Below, one piece after another: positions 1 through 9,222 of a DNA stretch of 64,000 bases. Each line of letters starts with the position of its first letter. The stretch's first letter is position 1. The position numbers and the translations under genes were made by a program. The notes under the pieces were generated by a model. It saw only the letters and a program-made list of their open reading frames with translations. It did no database searches and was not told the DNA's origin. The stretch comes from SZUA-36 sp963704855 (lineage in GTDB: Bacteria > Pseudomonadota > Gammaproteobacteria > Xanthomonadales > SZUA-36), in the NCBI GenBank assembly GCA_963704855.1, contig CAVPHY010000028.1, forward strand, positions 1 through 64,000, given 5' to 3'.

Positions 1-2
1 AA

Positions 3-827
3 GTTAAGGACGAGTTGTTTCTGCCCCTGGGCATGACGCACACCTCCTTCTTCATGGCGGAACTAATGGCAGACCGCTTTGCTGTTGGCCATGCCGGAGT
101 ATATGACGGGACGTCCGAACCTCAGGTCAGCTTTGCGCCTTTTCCGCGCAGCGTCTATCCGGCCGGAGGCATACTCAGTAATGCCAGTGATATGATGAAG
201 TGGATGCAATTTCAGTTTGACGGTAAGGACAAGGACGGCAGTCAACTGTTGTCTCCAAAGTTGCTGGACATGGCGCACAGTCCCTTGGTCGAAGGCGAGC
301 TGAGTGAGCACACCGGCGTTACGTGGTTCGTTGAGGATATCGGCGGTGTGCGAACCGTTTTTCATGCTGGTCGGTCGGCAGGGGCTACCGCCAAGATGCT
401 GTTTGCACCGGACAAGAAATTTGGGATCGTTGTTCTTACGAACAGCGACCGTGGTATTGAGGTGTACGATGCGGTAATCGCACTGGCTCTCAAAAAGTAT
501 TTGGATATTGAGAGAACACCCTTGGTTGCAATCACTGCAGATCGTAGTTCCCTTGAACCTTTCGTAGGTCTTTGGTTAGGGGATAATGAAGACTACAAAA
601 TCTATTTTGACAACGACCAGCTCATGGCTGAGCGCTTGTACAAACCATTAGGAGACCTCCAAATTTATGAGAACCCTCCACCGATTTCGATGAGTAGCGC
701 GGGTAAAGACATGGTTATCATGACAGATGGTGCCTTTCAAGGAACGGTTGGTGAGTTGCTGCGTGACAAGTCTGGAAAGCCGGCGTTCCTTAGCATGCAG
801 CACCGGATCTTCCGTCTCGAGAAATAG
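3..827 (+). CDS. Beta-lactamase-fold serine hydrolase, C-terminal part (5' truncated)
   Basis: The frame is open to the left window edge, so the true start lies outside. The visible 274 residues begin just after where the SxxK and YxN motifs of class C beta-lactamase/penicillin-binding-like hydrolases would be. The stretch LFLPLGMTHTSF is typical of that family, and HAGRSAG is the HxG equivalent of the third (KTG) motif. A C-terminal extension of about 100 residues resembles the small beta domain (DUF3471-like) often attached to these enzymes. Known members hydrolyse D-amino-acid peptides, esters or beta-lactams, and the substrate cannot be told from this part. It precedes peptidase and amidohydrolase genes on the same strand. 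Confidence 0.8.
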   Translation, partial: VKDELFLPLGMTHTSFFMAELMADRFAVGHAGVYDGTSEPQVSFAPFPRSVYPAGGILSNASDMMKWMQFQFDGKDKDGSQLLSPKLLDMAHSPLVEGELSEHTGVTWFVEDIGGVRTVFHAGRSAGATAKMLFAPDKKFGIVVLTNSDRGIEVYDAVIALALKKYLDIERTPLVAITADRSSLEPFVGLWLGDNEDYKIYFDNDQLMAERLYKPLGDLQIYENPPPISMSSAGKDMVIMTDGAFQGTVGELLRDKSGKPAFLSMQHRIFRLEK

Positions 828-879
828 GTTTCAAATTAGATAAACCCAATTATTAATATTGGTTCATCACTTAAATGAA

Positions 880-2447
880 ATGAAAGATAAAAAAAAATTA
901 AGAGTCTCCTATGTTGGTTTTTTCCATGAAACCAACACCTACCTCACCGAAGGCATGGGCGAAACCACGCTCGACAGAATGCGCACTTTCCGGGGCGATG
1001 AGATCAAGAAGGGGTTGAAAGGGAACTGCCATTGGCGGGCCAGTGGATGTGTGCGAGGAAAAGGGCTGGGAGCTGCTCCCGGGTGTCCTGTTCTATATAG
1101 ACTGGTGCTTTAGCACGGTGAGCGATCAGTGTTGGAAAGATGCGAAAAAGGAGATCATGGACACGCTGAAAACACAGTTACCGATGGACATCGTCTACCT
1201 TTGTGTTCACGGTGCCGGTATGGTGAATAGAACGAACGATCTTGAAGGAGACTTAGCGGAGTCGGTCAGAGCCCTGGTCGGAAAGGACACGATGATCGTC
1301 TGGTCGGGCGACCTGCATGGCAAGATCACAGAGAAAATGAAGGACAACATGAATTTTTTCAGTGCCTGCAAAGAATATCCTCATATGGATATGAATGCAT
1401 GCGCACGTGATGCAATGTATCGTGGCGCTGCGATCCTGGCAGGAGAGTCTCATCCCACCCCGGCCTATTGCAAAGTGCCACTGATGATGCCGGTGAGTAA
1501 TACCGAAGAGGAGGGCACCTTTGCAAATCGACTTAAAGAAAAGTGCATTGAAATCGAAAAGCGGCCCGGTGTGTCTGAACTGCTCTGTTATGCATGGTTT
1601 TCCATACCAGGACAGCGATTTTTGTGGTGTGTACCCGATGGTCACTACCGAAAATAACCTCAAGCTGGCACAAGAACTGGTGGACGAACTGGCGCAGTGG
1701 ATATGGGATCACCGGAAAGAGTCCATCATCCCATTAGAACCTTTGGATAAAACGATGAGCACTGTGCTGGCCATGCTCGAGAAGGACGGCCACTATGTTC
1801 GTAAATTGCCAACGAAAGGCGATGTCATCGACCATACCCCGATCGTGATTGGGGACGCTGCGGATAATCCGGGTGGCGGAGCCGGAGGTGGTGGCACCCA
1901 CTTGCTGAAGGCCCTTATGGAGACCAAAGGCTTGGGGAAAGTCGCTTTCATGTCCATACACGATCCGGAAACCGCAAAGGCCGCAGTCGCTGCCGGTGTA
2001 GGAGCGACAATCGATGTGAGCCTCGGTGGCAAATTTGAGACTCTAGCCGGCCAACCGATCAAGACCAAAGCCTATGTCAAGTCGATTTCGGATGGGAATG
2101 AGACCGTTCGCGGGGGGACCGCTTTCAACGGCCCATTCCAGCTTGGCCCTACCGCCAGGTTGGTCATCGATGCGGTGAATACGGTGGATGTCATCGTCAT
2201 ATCCGGCCTATGCCAGACATATGATGATACGCAGGGACGGCCACACGGCATCATCGTTCAGGAATATGACGTTATAGGCGTCAAAAGCGGAATGCACTTT
2301 CGAGCGTTCTATGAAAACTTCACCGACAAATTGCTGATCGCTGATGTTCCCGGAACCACTAGTCGCGACATAAGTATTTTCAAACATACCAAGCTAAAGA
2401 GTCCTATCTATCCGCTGGACGCAAACACCAGACTGGAACACCGTTGA
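880..2447 (+). CDS. M81 family metallopeptidase (MlrC-like), interrupted by two frameshifts
   Basis: Three consecutive reading frames together give about 520 residues, close to the MlrC/DUF1485 family size. The N-terminus carries GFFHETNTY, the middle VWSGDLHGK (putative metal ligands) and the last part DAADNPGGGAGGGG. The frame changes near 1020-1030 (GPVDVCEEKGWELLPG resumes in the next frame) and again near 1590-1600 (MHGFPYQDSDFCG resumes). Each change equals one extra base or two missing. The start chosen is the ATG before KDKKKLRVSYVG; no strong ribosome site is visible. MlrC of sphingomonads cleaves linearised microcystin, but most homologues have unknown substrates. Either sequencing error or decay could explain the breaks. 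Confidence 0.8.
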
Positions 2448-2740
2448 GTAAACATGCAGAACTGAACAAAGACCATCGTTGTGTTTGCAGTTCCAAAAAG
2501 CAGGGTGGAAAATGATGATTGATTCCGGCGCCTAACGCGCCGGGACCATGTGCGGTTTGCAACGTTAAAAATGATTTACGTGTGGACTGCACCTCCATGC
2601 GTCACTAAAGGGACTCTTCACGGCCAACATCTGCTGAGTTATATTATTTAGGGTTATCAGCGATGACTTAGTCAGGCATTGCATCGCAGTAGTGAAAGAT
2701 CAGGAGAGCGACAGCCGAAACCATTGAGGCTGCTGCTCCA

Positions 2741-2766
2741 AACCGGCTATATGCCGGTTATTTTTG
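2741..2766 (+). terminator. Rho-independent terminator candidate
   Basis: The arms AACCGGC and GCCGGTT are separated by TATAT and followed by ATTTTTGTTT. It lies about 300 bases after the M81 stop codon, so it may end a long 3' tail or a separate short transcript. Confidence 0.55.
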
Positions 2767-2868
2767 TTTCCGCAAAAGTTCCCTTAGGGATGACAAGCGC
2801 TCCGAAATCGATTACACGATTGACTGATCGCTGGCTTGGAGCCCGGTGGTGTTTCCGGTAACGAGTGG

Positions 2869-2892
2869 TTTGTTGATTCCGGAATCAACAAA
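2869..2892. promoter_or_regulatory. Perfect 24-bp palindrome, candidate operator
   Basis: The half-site TTTGTTGATTCC is followed directly by its exact reverse complement with no spacer. The palindrome ends 45 bases before the amidohydrolase start, where a repressor or activator dimer would sit. No regulator gene is adjacent in the window, so the binding protein is unknown. Confidence 0.5.
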
Positions 2893-2937
2893 AGAATCCA
2901 TGACGAAAACAGTATTATTGAGGAAAAATAGAGAATC

Positions 2938-4579
2938 ATGTTTAAAAAATATTTGATAGTCAGTACGTTTGTTGTAAGCGCTTTGGCAGCACCCACGCTA
3001 TTTGCCAAGGATTATGATCTGGTCATCACCGGCGGAAGGGTCATGGACCCTGAAACACTGTATGACGATATTGCCAATGTCGGCATCACCGACGGCCGCA
3101 TCGTCACGATCAGCAAAAAGCCGCTGAAGGGCGCCGAGACCGTGGATGCCACCGGCAAGATCGTGGCGCCCGGCTTCATCGACACGCATTTCCACTTTCA
3201 GATGCCGATCGGCTATTCCCTCGGTTTGCGCGACGGGTTGACCAGCAGCATGGATTTCGAGATGGGCTGTGCGGGATCCTATATGGCCGACTGGTACGAA
3301 GCGCGTGCCGGTGTGACCCAGGCCAACTACGGCTGTGCGGTTAGCCACGAGTTTGCCCGCGCGATGTTCATCGACGGGTCAGAGGGCGCCGATTACTTGT
3401 ACAGACGGCCCCGTAGCCGCTTTAACAACCCGGGCGAAAACGGGCTGGAGCGCGACGCGTCCGACCCTGGAACAGGGCAACGCGATTCTCGAGGAGATCG
3501 ACAAGGGCCTGCAGGCTGGCGCCCCCGGCGTCGGCAGCACCGTGGGCTACATGAGAGAGGGCGTCTCTTCACGCGAGATGTTCGAAATTCAGAAAGTCGG
3601 TGCACGCTATGGCCGCCCGACCGGCGCCCATACCCGCTATACGCTCGGCACCGACACGACTGAGAACAACGGCGCGCAGGAACTCATTGCCAACGCCGTG
3701 GCGCTTGGCGCCCCGGCGATCGTTCTGCACTTCAACAATGACGGCTGGCGGCTTGCACACCAGATGATTATCGAGCTTCAGGAACAGGGCCACAACATCT
3801 GGGGTGAAGTCTATCCCTACGCTGCCGGTTCCACCACGATCAATGCTTCGTTCCTGGCGCCTGAGAGCTGGATCGACGAATTCGGCAGACGCTATGAAGA
3901 TACCATGCTGGATCCGGTCACGGGTGAGTACTATACCCTGGAGACCTACAAGGCCACCGTCGCATCCGAACCGACCAGACCGATCGTCATATTCAAGCAG
4001 CCCGAAGAAAACGAGCCTAAGTGGCTGACGCTGAAGGGCGTGACCATGGCCAGTGATGCGGTTGCTGCCACGCCGTACGACGCCCCGTGGGATTACCCGA
4101 TGGAGAAACTGGGCGGTACACACCCTCGCACGGCTGGTACCCGAGGCAAAACGATAAGACTTGGTCGGGAAAACAACATCCCGATGATGCAGCTGATGTC
4201 GATCATGAGCTACAACGCTGCCAAGCATCTGGGCGATACGGGGCTGAAGTTCATGCAAGAGCGCGGCCGCATCCAGAAAGGCATGGTTGCCGATATCGTG
4301 GTGTTCGACCCCGAAACCTTCAGGGACAATTCAACCTACGAACAGGGCGCTATCCCTTCGACGGGCATGAAAGCCGTGATCGTCAACGGTCAGATCGTTG
4401 TGCGTGACGATAAGCAGCTTCCTGTCTTCCCCGGTCAGCCGGTCCGGTTTGACCCCGAAGACAAGCCGCGCTTCGAGCCGATCTCGGAAGAGTCGTGGAA
4501 TGCCGAATTCTCGACCGGTATGCCTATGCCAACTGACTTCACGGGTGCCTTCCCTGCGCATGTGGACGACGCAAACTGA
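2938..4579 (+). CDS. N-acyl-D-amino-acid deacylase family amidohydrolase 1 (one frameshift)
   Basis: The repaired protein has about 546 residues. It starts with a Sec signal (KKYLIVSTFVVSALAAPTLFA), so it is probably periplasmic. Amidohydrolase features follow: DLVITGGRVMDPET at the beta-sandwich start, GFIDTHFHF as the HxH metal motif, then GEVYPYAAG and a C-terminal ADIVVFDPETF. The frame shifts by one base near 3395-3410, after GADYLY, and conserved sequence resumes with TLEQGNAILEEIDKG. Known relatives (D-aminoacylases, N-acyl-D-glutamate deacylase) release D-amino acids from N-acylated forms; the exact substrate here is inferred only at family level. A paralogue follows about 100 bases downstream. 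Confidence 0.82.
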
Positions 4580-4731
4580 TCGTGACATTCCAGTCCGGCG
4601 AGGCGGAGAATCGTGCTCTACATGATCTCCGTCTCGGTGGCGGCCATCTTGATTCATGAAAATGAAAGTAAGGATAAACTCTGGTGAGAAATTTTATGAA
4701 AGTAACTGCTAAGAGAGAGAAGGCCGGCCAC

Positions 4732-6339
4732 ATGCGTTTTGCTGTGCTAATGCTTGTGACCTTGTTGGCAACGGCAATGCCGTTTTCGGTTTTCGCTGAA
4801 ACCTACGATGTCGTGATCAACAACGGCAGGGTCATGGACCCCGAGACCAACTTCGACGGTGTGCGTAATGTCGGAATAAAAGATGGCCAAATTGTCATCA
4901 TTACCGAGGACGCAATCAAGGGTAAAGAAACCATTGATGCAGAAGGACATGTGGTAGCTCCCGGTTTTATTGACAGTCACCAGCACGCCACAGATCCATT
5001 TAGTCGCAAGGTTAATTTACGTGACGGTTTAACCACTAGATGGACTTTGAAGCAGGTGCCGGAGATATCGCGAAATGGTATGCAGAGGCCGAGGGTAAAA
5101 CCCAGGCCAACTACGGCATGGTCGTGCTCGCCTTGCTTGGCCGTGGAATGGTGCTGGACGGTCCTGACGTAGTGGCTGATGCTAATGACATGGGCGGCCT
5201 GTTCCCTATGGTGGGTCGCGCGGCCGAAAAGGCCCAAAAAGAAGGACGCAAGCCAGGCTGGACTGCCACCTTGCCCAATAAGGAGGAGATGACCCAGATT
5301 ATGGCCTTTGTTGATGAAGGCCTTCGCCAGGGCGCCTTAGGTGTTGGTATACCAGTGGGTTATATGACCACAGGAGTTACGCAGTACGAATTGTATAAAT
5401 ACCAGGAGTTGGCATCAAAATACGGTCGTGTTTCGAATGCGCATGTAAGATTTGCTGGTGTTAGACCTCCAACAGAAGGACAGTTGGGAATTCAGGAAAT
5501 GTTAGCCAATGCTATGGTTTTGGATGCACCTTTCCTGGCTTCACACCTGAACAGCAACATGGACTGGGAGTACACGATCCCGCTCATCAACGACGCAAGA
5601 GAAAAACGAGGGGCCAAAGTATGGGGTGAGGTTTACCCCTATGCAGCGGGCGGTACCATTGCTTCGACAGATATTATCACGGAGTCGGGCATGGCTCAGA
5701 TGAATATTACCTATTCAGATGTTTCTAACCTTGATGGCACCCGTTGGGATAAGGCGATGTATGATGACGTTCGCAAGAATGATCCCGGCAGAATGATTTT
5801 GATTTTCAACAACCCCCCTGAGGACATCGCTAAATGGATGGCACAGCCAGGCGTAACAATAGTTTCAGACGGTGTGGCCATCGTCGATGAAAAAAGCGAA
5901 TACTATCCTTGGGATTCCCCTTATGAAGGCAAGACAGTACACCCGCGTAGCGCAGGTACGCGGGCTAAAGTATTGCGTATGGTGCGTGAAGATAAAAACA
6001 TGTCTTTGATGGAAGCCATTTCCAAGATGAGCTACCTGCACGCCAAGTATTTTGATGAGCTAGGCGGCATCCGCTCAGTTCCGGACCAAGGGACGCGTGC
6101 AAGTGGGTGCCGATGCCGACATCGTCGTCTTCAACCCGGACACGGTTACTGACAACAGCACCTACGAGCCCGGCATGGGCGCGCTGCCCTCTACCGGTAT
6201 TCCCTACGTGTTGGTGAACGGTGTGGTGGTGGTGAAGGATTCCACCGTGCAGAAGGTCTTTCCGGGCAAGCCGATTCGTTTCCCGGTGATGGAAAAGGGC
6301 CGGCTAGACCAGATTTCCATCGAGCCCAGGATCGTTTGA
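4732..6339 (+). CDS. N-acyl-D-amino-acid deacylase family amidohydrolase 2 (two frameshifts)
   Basis: This is a paralogue of the preceding gene, of about 535 residues once repaired. The ATG at 4732 has AAGG eight bases upstream and begins a clean signal peptide ending PFSVFA; a GTG at 4684 is an alternative. Motifs are VVINNGRVMDPET, GFIDSHQHA, GEVYPYAAG and ADIVVFNPDTV. Near 5037 one base is missing between GLTT and MDFEAG (the paralogue reads GLTSSMDFE). Near 6090-6100 the frame shifts back before VGADADIVVF. The two indels compensate, which makes sequencing error or recent damage more likely than ancient decay. Probably periplasmic. Confidence 0.8.
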
Positions 6340-6359
6340 TCCTAACCAGTAGTGAGTGT

Positions 6360-6415
6360 AATACCCGGCCAGGTTCAGGTTTTTGTTCACTGCCGGGTAT
6401 TGCTACTATTTTTTT
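6360..6415 (+). terminator. Terminator-like hairpin after the amidohydrolase pair
   Basis: Perfect 10-base arms AATACCCGGC (6360-6369) and GCCGGGTATT (6392-6401) enclose a 22-base loop. A run of seven T follows at 6409-6415. The loop is long for an intrinsic terminator, but position and T-run fit. Confidence 0.5.
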
Positions 6416-6439
6416 AATCCCAAACCGGATGTGAGGAAA

Positions 6440-7381
6440 ATGAATTCAAATTTTATCCAACTGATCCTGATCAGTACCTTTTCTACTTTTAGTGTTATCG
6501 CGCTTGCTCAACAAGACCAGGCAGAAGAGAAGGTCGATCTAAGCACCACACCCTTGATAGATCAGGCGGCGAAAGCCGCGGAAGAGGACAGCCAGGCAGA
6601 GGAGGGCCAGGCAAACTCAGTCGACGATATTGCCAAGGAGTTGGCAAATCCGAACACGGTGCTTGGGACACTGAACTTCAATCTCGACTACAAAACGTTT
6701 AAAGGTGACCTGCCGGGTGCATCTGAGCAGAGCGCATTCAGCCTTACTTTTCAACCGGTCTTGCCTTATCCAGTCAGCAAGAGTGTTAATTTTTATCTGC
6801 GACCGGCAATACCGATAATTATCAAGCAGGATGTGCCGGTCAGTGGTGGGTTTGATGATAAGGGTGTTGAACTTGGTGATATTTCCTTTGATGCTGCGTT
6901 GGGCAAAAGTCTTCCAGGCGGCTATGTTGTGGTTGGTGGTATTGTGGGTACTTTTCCCACGGCAACAGACGATGCATTGGGGCTGGACCAGTGGTTGCTG
7001 GGCCCTGAGGTCGCGCTTGCAAAGGTTTTTAAATGGGGTGTGCTCGGAGCTCTCGTAACGCATCAGTGGGACATTGCCGGCGAGGACAGTTATTCAACCA
7101 GTATCACCGGTGGACAATATTTCTACGTCTATAACCTCACCAATGGCTGGCAAATCAGTGCATCACCAACCTGGTCCTACAACCACAAGGCGGACAGCGG
7201 ACAGGGTTGGACGGTTCCGGTTGGTTTTGGCGTGTCCAAGACCTCGCTTTTGGGTGGCAAGCCGTGGAAGTTCGGTCTTCAGTACTGGCAATATGTCAAG
7301 CAGGCAGATGTTTTCGGGCCGGATTGGCAGGTACGTTTTACTTTAACGCCGGTTGTCCCCTTGCCATGGGGTAAAAAGTAA
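6440..7381 (+). CDS. Outer-membrane beta-barrel protein (transporter-like)
   Basis: The protein has 313 residues from the ATG at 6440, which is preceded by GTGAGGA. A signal peptide ends near VIALA. An Ala/Glu/Gln-rich, acidic linker of about 50 residues comes next, then alternating hydrophobic beta strands, ending in an aromatic-rich tail (LPWGKK). The mature part resembles the uncharacterised gammaproteobacterial beta-barrel group often labelled neuromedin U or MetA-pathway-like; this is pattern recognition, not a firm family call. Its place after two secreted amidohydrolases suggests, without proving, a role in moving their substrates or products across the outer membrane. Confidence 0.6.
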   Translation: MNSNFIQLILISTFSTFSVIALAQQDQAEEKVDLSTTPLIDQAAKAAEEDSQAEEGQANSVDDIAKELANPNTVLGTLNFNLDYKTFKGDLPGASEQSAFSLTFQPVLPYPVSKSVNFYLRPAIPIIIKQDVPVSGGFDDKGVELGDISFDAALGKSLPGGYVVVGGIVGTFPTATDDALGLDQWLLGPEVALAKVFKWGVLGALVTHQWDIAGEDSYSTSITGGQYFYVYNLTNGWQISASPTWSYNHKADSGQGWTVPVGFGVSKTSLLGGKPWKFGLQYWQYVKQADVFGPDWQVRFTLTPVVPLPWGKK

Positions 7382-7483
7382 AGGGGGGCCAGGGCCTGGC
7401 TGCAAATCCTTGCCCTATCGGTACAAGATAATTTACGTTATCCAGCATTCTGATTTAGACTGAAGATCACAGACAAGCCCGAA

Positions 7484-8278
7484 ATGGACGCAACAAACGT
7501 GCTTAAAATAGCATTCTCAAAAATCACGCCAGCCCGGTTTGGCGGGTGGCTAATCAGTGGTTTTTCAATGCTGGCCCTGGTGGCGCCCGCGCAGGCGCAG
7601 CAGTTTATGGGAGACAACCAGTGGACGGCGCCGCATGGCGTGTCCACTCAGGCCGTAACGGTCGGTGAGGAATATTCTCAATACATCTTTGTGCTCGCCT
7701 TCAAAGAAGACTGGGAGATTAACGCGCAATTTACCCACTACTATGACGACCCTCGCGACTCGACGGAATCCCATACCGCCGCCAGTTATTACGTCAAACA
7801 TCGAATCTCGGAGAACGATGCAGGAACCACCGGTTATTCCGTCTTTATCGGAACGGGCGTAAACCCGGACTATCTCGATCAGGGCGTGGTCACCCAAGCC
7901 TTTGATTCCTATTTTTCGCAACTGACCGCTACCTATGGCTGGAATAATGACCGCGTCCTGCTCGACGTAATACCCGGGTTCACGGTCAACCTCGACCAGG
8001 GTGACACGGATGAAACCGCCTGGGGTTTTACCTACGCCTCAAGACTCGCGATCTACGATGTAATACCCCAGTCAGCGATTGTGGCTGAGGTCTTTGGCAC
8101 TAGCGGTGAGGCCTATGCGCCGCCAAGCTACCGTGCTGGCGTGCGCTGGGAAGGAAAAAAATGGGTCGTGGCCGCGACCTACTCGGATGCCTTTAACGGC
8201 TCCGGGGGTGCGGGCTTTGAAATTGGTGTAATTTACTTTACCGATCCGCGCTTTTGCTGGGGCGGTTGTAAACGCTAG
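7484..8278 (+). CDS. Predicted secreted or outer-membrane protein of unknown function
   Basis: The protein has 264 residues. The hydrophobic segment SGFSMLALVAPAQAQ ends in a typical AQAQ cleavage site about 38 residues in, so the true start may be downstream of the ATG used here. The mature sequence is rich in Tyr, Trp and Phe in alternating patterns (QFTHYYDD, TATYGWNN, VIPGFTV), as in small beta barrels, and ends in an unusual FCWGGCKR tail. No family was recognised. No clear ribosome site precedes the start. Confidence 0.55.
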   Translation: MDATNVLKIAFSKITPARFGGWLISGFSMLALVAPAQAQQFMGDNQWTAPHGVSTQAVTVGEEYSQYIFVLAFKEDWEINAQFTHYYDDPRDSTESHTAASYYVKHRISENDAGTTGYSVFIGTGVNPDYLDQGVVTQAFDSYFSQLTATYGWNNDRVLLDVIPGFTVNLDQGDTDETAWGFTYASRLAIYDVIPQSAIVAEVFGTSGEAYAPPSYRAGVRWEGKKWVVAATYSDAFNGSGGAGFEIGVIYFTDPRFCWGGCKR

Positions 8279-8359
8279 TCTCATGCGGTCGGTCCCGGAC
8301 AGGTCGCCCCACGGAGCGAATGTCCAAGTAATTGATAAGCAGATGAAGAGGTAATACAA

Positions 8360-8725
8360 ATGTTCAAATATATTGCAATAATTCTCGCCCTCGTGATGTT
8401 CGCGAGCCCTCCCGTTGAAGCCAGCAAAAAGAAGACCCGCAATGCCGCGATGGTGGGTGCCGGCGTGGGCCTGATCACGGGCGGCGGCAGTGGTGCTCTC
8501 AAGGGAGCGGTGCTCGGTGGCGGAGTAGGCGCGTTGGCCAGCAGTGACAAGGGTGACAAGTCAAGGAAGCATGCAAAGAACGCCGCAGCAGTGGGAGCCG
8601 GAGTCGGTCTGCTGACTGATGGCCTAGGCGGGGCTGCCAAGGGTGCCATGTACGGTGCTGCTGCAGGTGCGCTTGTTGGTAAAAACAAAGACAAGAAGAA
8701 AAACAAAAACAAAAACAAACGCTGA
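8360..8725 (+). CDS. Glycine-zipper domain protein
   Basis: The protein has 121 residues, starting after GAGG. A signal peptide (IIALVMFASPPVEA) precedes two near-repeats of the form AAxVGAGVGLxTxGxGGAxKGA, the GxxxG-rich glycine zipper that packs membrane helices. The tail is strongly basic (Lys/Asn rich). Such proteins are small envelope-associated proteins of uncertain role. The next gene begins about 30 bases later. Confidence 0.7.
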   Translation: MFKYIAIILALVMFASPPVEASKKKTRNAAMVGAGVGLITGGGSGALKGAVLGGGVGALASSDKGDKSRKHAKNAAAVGAGVGLLTDGLGGAAKGAMYGAAAGALVGKNKDKKKNKNKNKR

Positions 8726-8756
8726 AAGGCCTCGAAATTTAACCAGGAGTAAATCA

Positions 8757-9173
8757 ATGATTTTTAAAATGCAATTAAACAAGTCGTGGGTATCAGTCGC
8801 GATGGTCTCCCTGATGATAGGCGTGTTCGGATCGCCAGTATCTGCAGGACAGGAAAAATCCATAGAGGACTATCTCGATGAAGCCCGTCCGTATCTCCAC
8901 CACAGTTGCGAGTCGGCATGGGCGGCGACCGACGAGAACGCAGAGGACTACATCGCAATCATCAACCAGTTCGTGGGGGTCATTTTCATCAACCATGATT
9001 TCGATGTGAGCGAGATCGCAGAAGCCCCAGAAGCCGATCAGAAAAAACTGCAGGTGATGTTCTACGACGAAGTCGGAAAGCTTTGCGCGGAAGACCCGCA
9101 GAGACTGCTGGCGGGCGTCGTGGAACGGTCGCTGGTCTATGCTTTCGACGAAATTGAGAAAGAAGAAAGTTAA
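8757..9173 (+). CDS. Small secreted protein of unknown function
   Basis: The protein has 138 residues. The ATG is preceded by CCAGGAG. A signal peptide ends near SPVSAG. The mature part is acidic and helical, with two cysteines (HHSCESAW and GKLCAED) that could form a disulfide in the periplasm. No family was recognised. A strong terminator directly after the stop codon shows that this is the last gene of its transcript. Confidence 0.6.
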   Translation: MIFKMQLNKSWVSVAMVSLMIGVFGSPVSAGQEKSIEDYLDEARPYLHHSCESAWAATDENAEDYIAIINQFVGVIFINHDFDVSEIAEAPEADQKKLQVMFYDEVGKLCAEDPQRLLAGVVERSLVYAFDEIEKEES

Positions 9174-9179
9174 GAACCG

Positions 9180-9209
9180 GGCACGCTCCTTGAGGGAGCG
9201 TGCCTTTTT
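9180..9209 (+). terminator. Strong rho-independent terminator
   Basis: The arms GGCACGCTCC (9180-9189) and GGAGCGTGCC (9195-9204) enclose a five-base loop and are followed by five T. It sits six bases after the stop codon of the small secreted protein. Confidence 0.85.
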
Positions 9210-9222
9210 CCAGGCCGGTAAC

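Larger units (their letters stand above)
2448..2937. other. Intergenic region without a recognisable gene
   Basis: This 490-base gap holds no convincing coding frame. It contains a short hairpin without a T-run at 2525-2543 (arms CCGGCGC/GCGCCGG), a terminator-like hairpin at 2741-2766 and a long perfect palindrome at 2869-2892. The two named sites are listed separately. A small RNA ending at the 2741 hairpin is possible but unproven. Confidence 0.5.
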
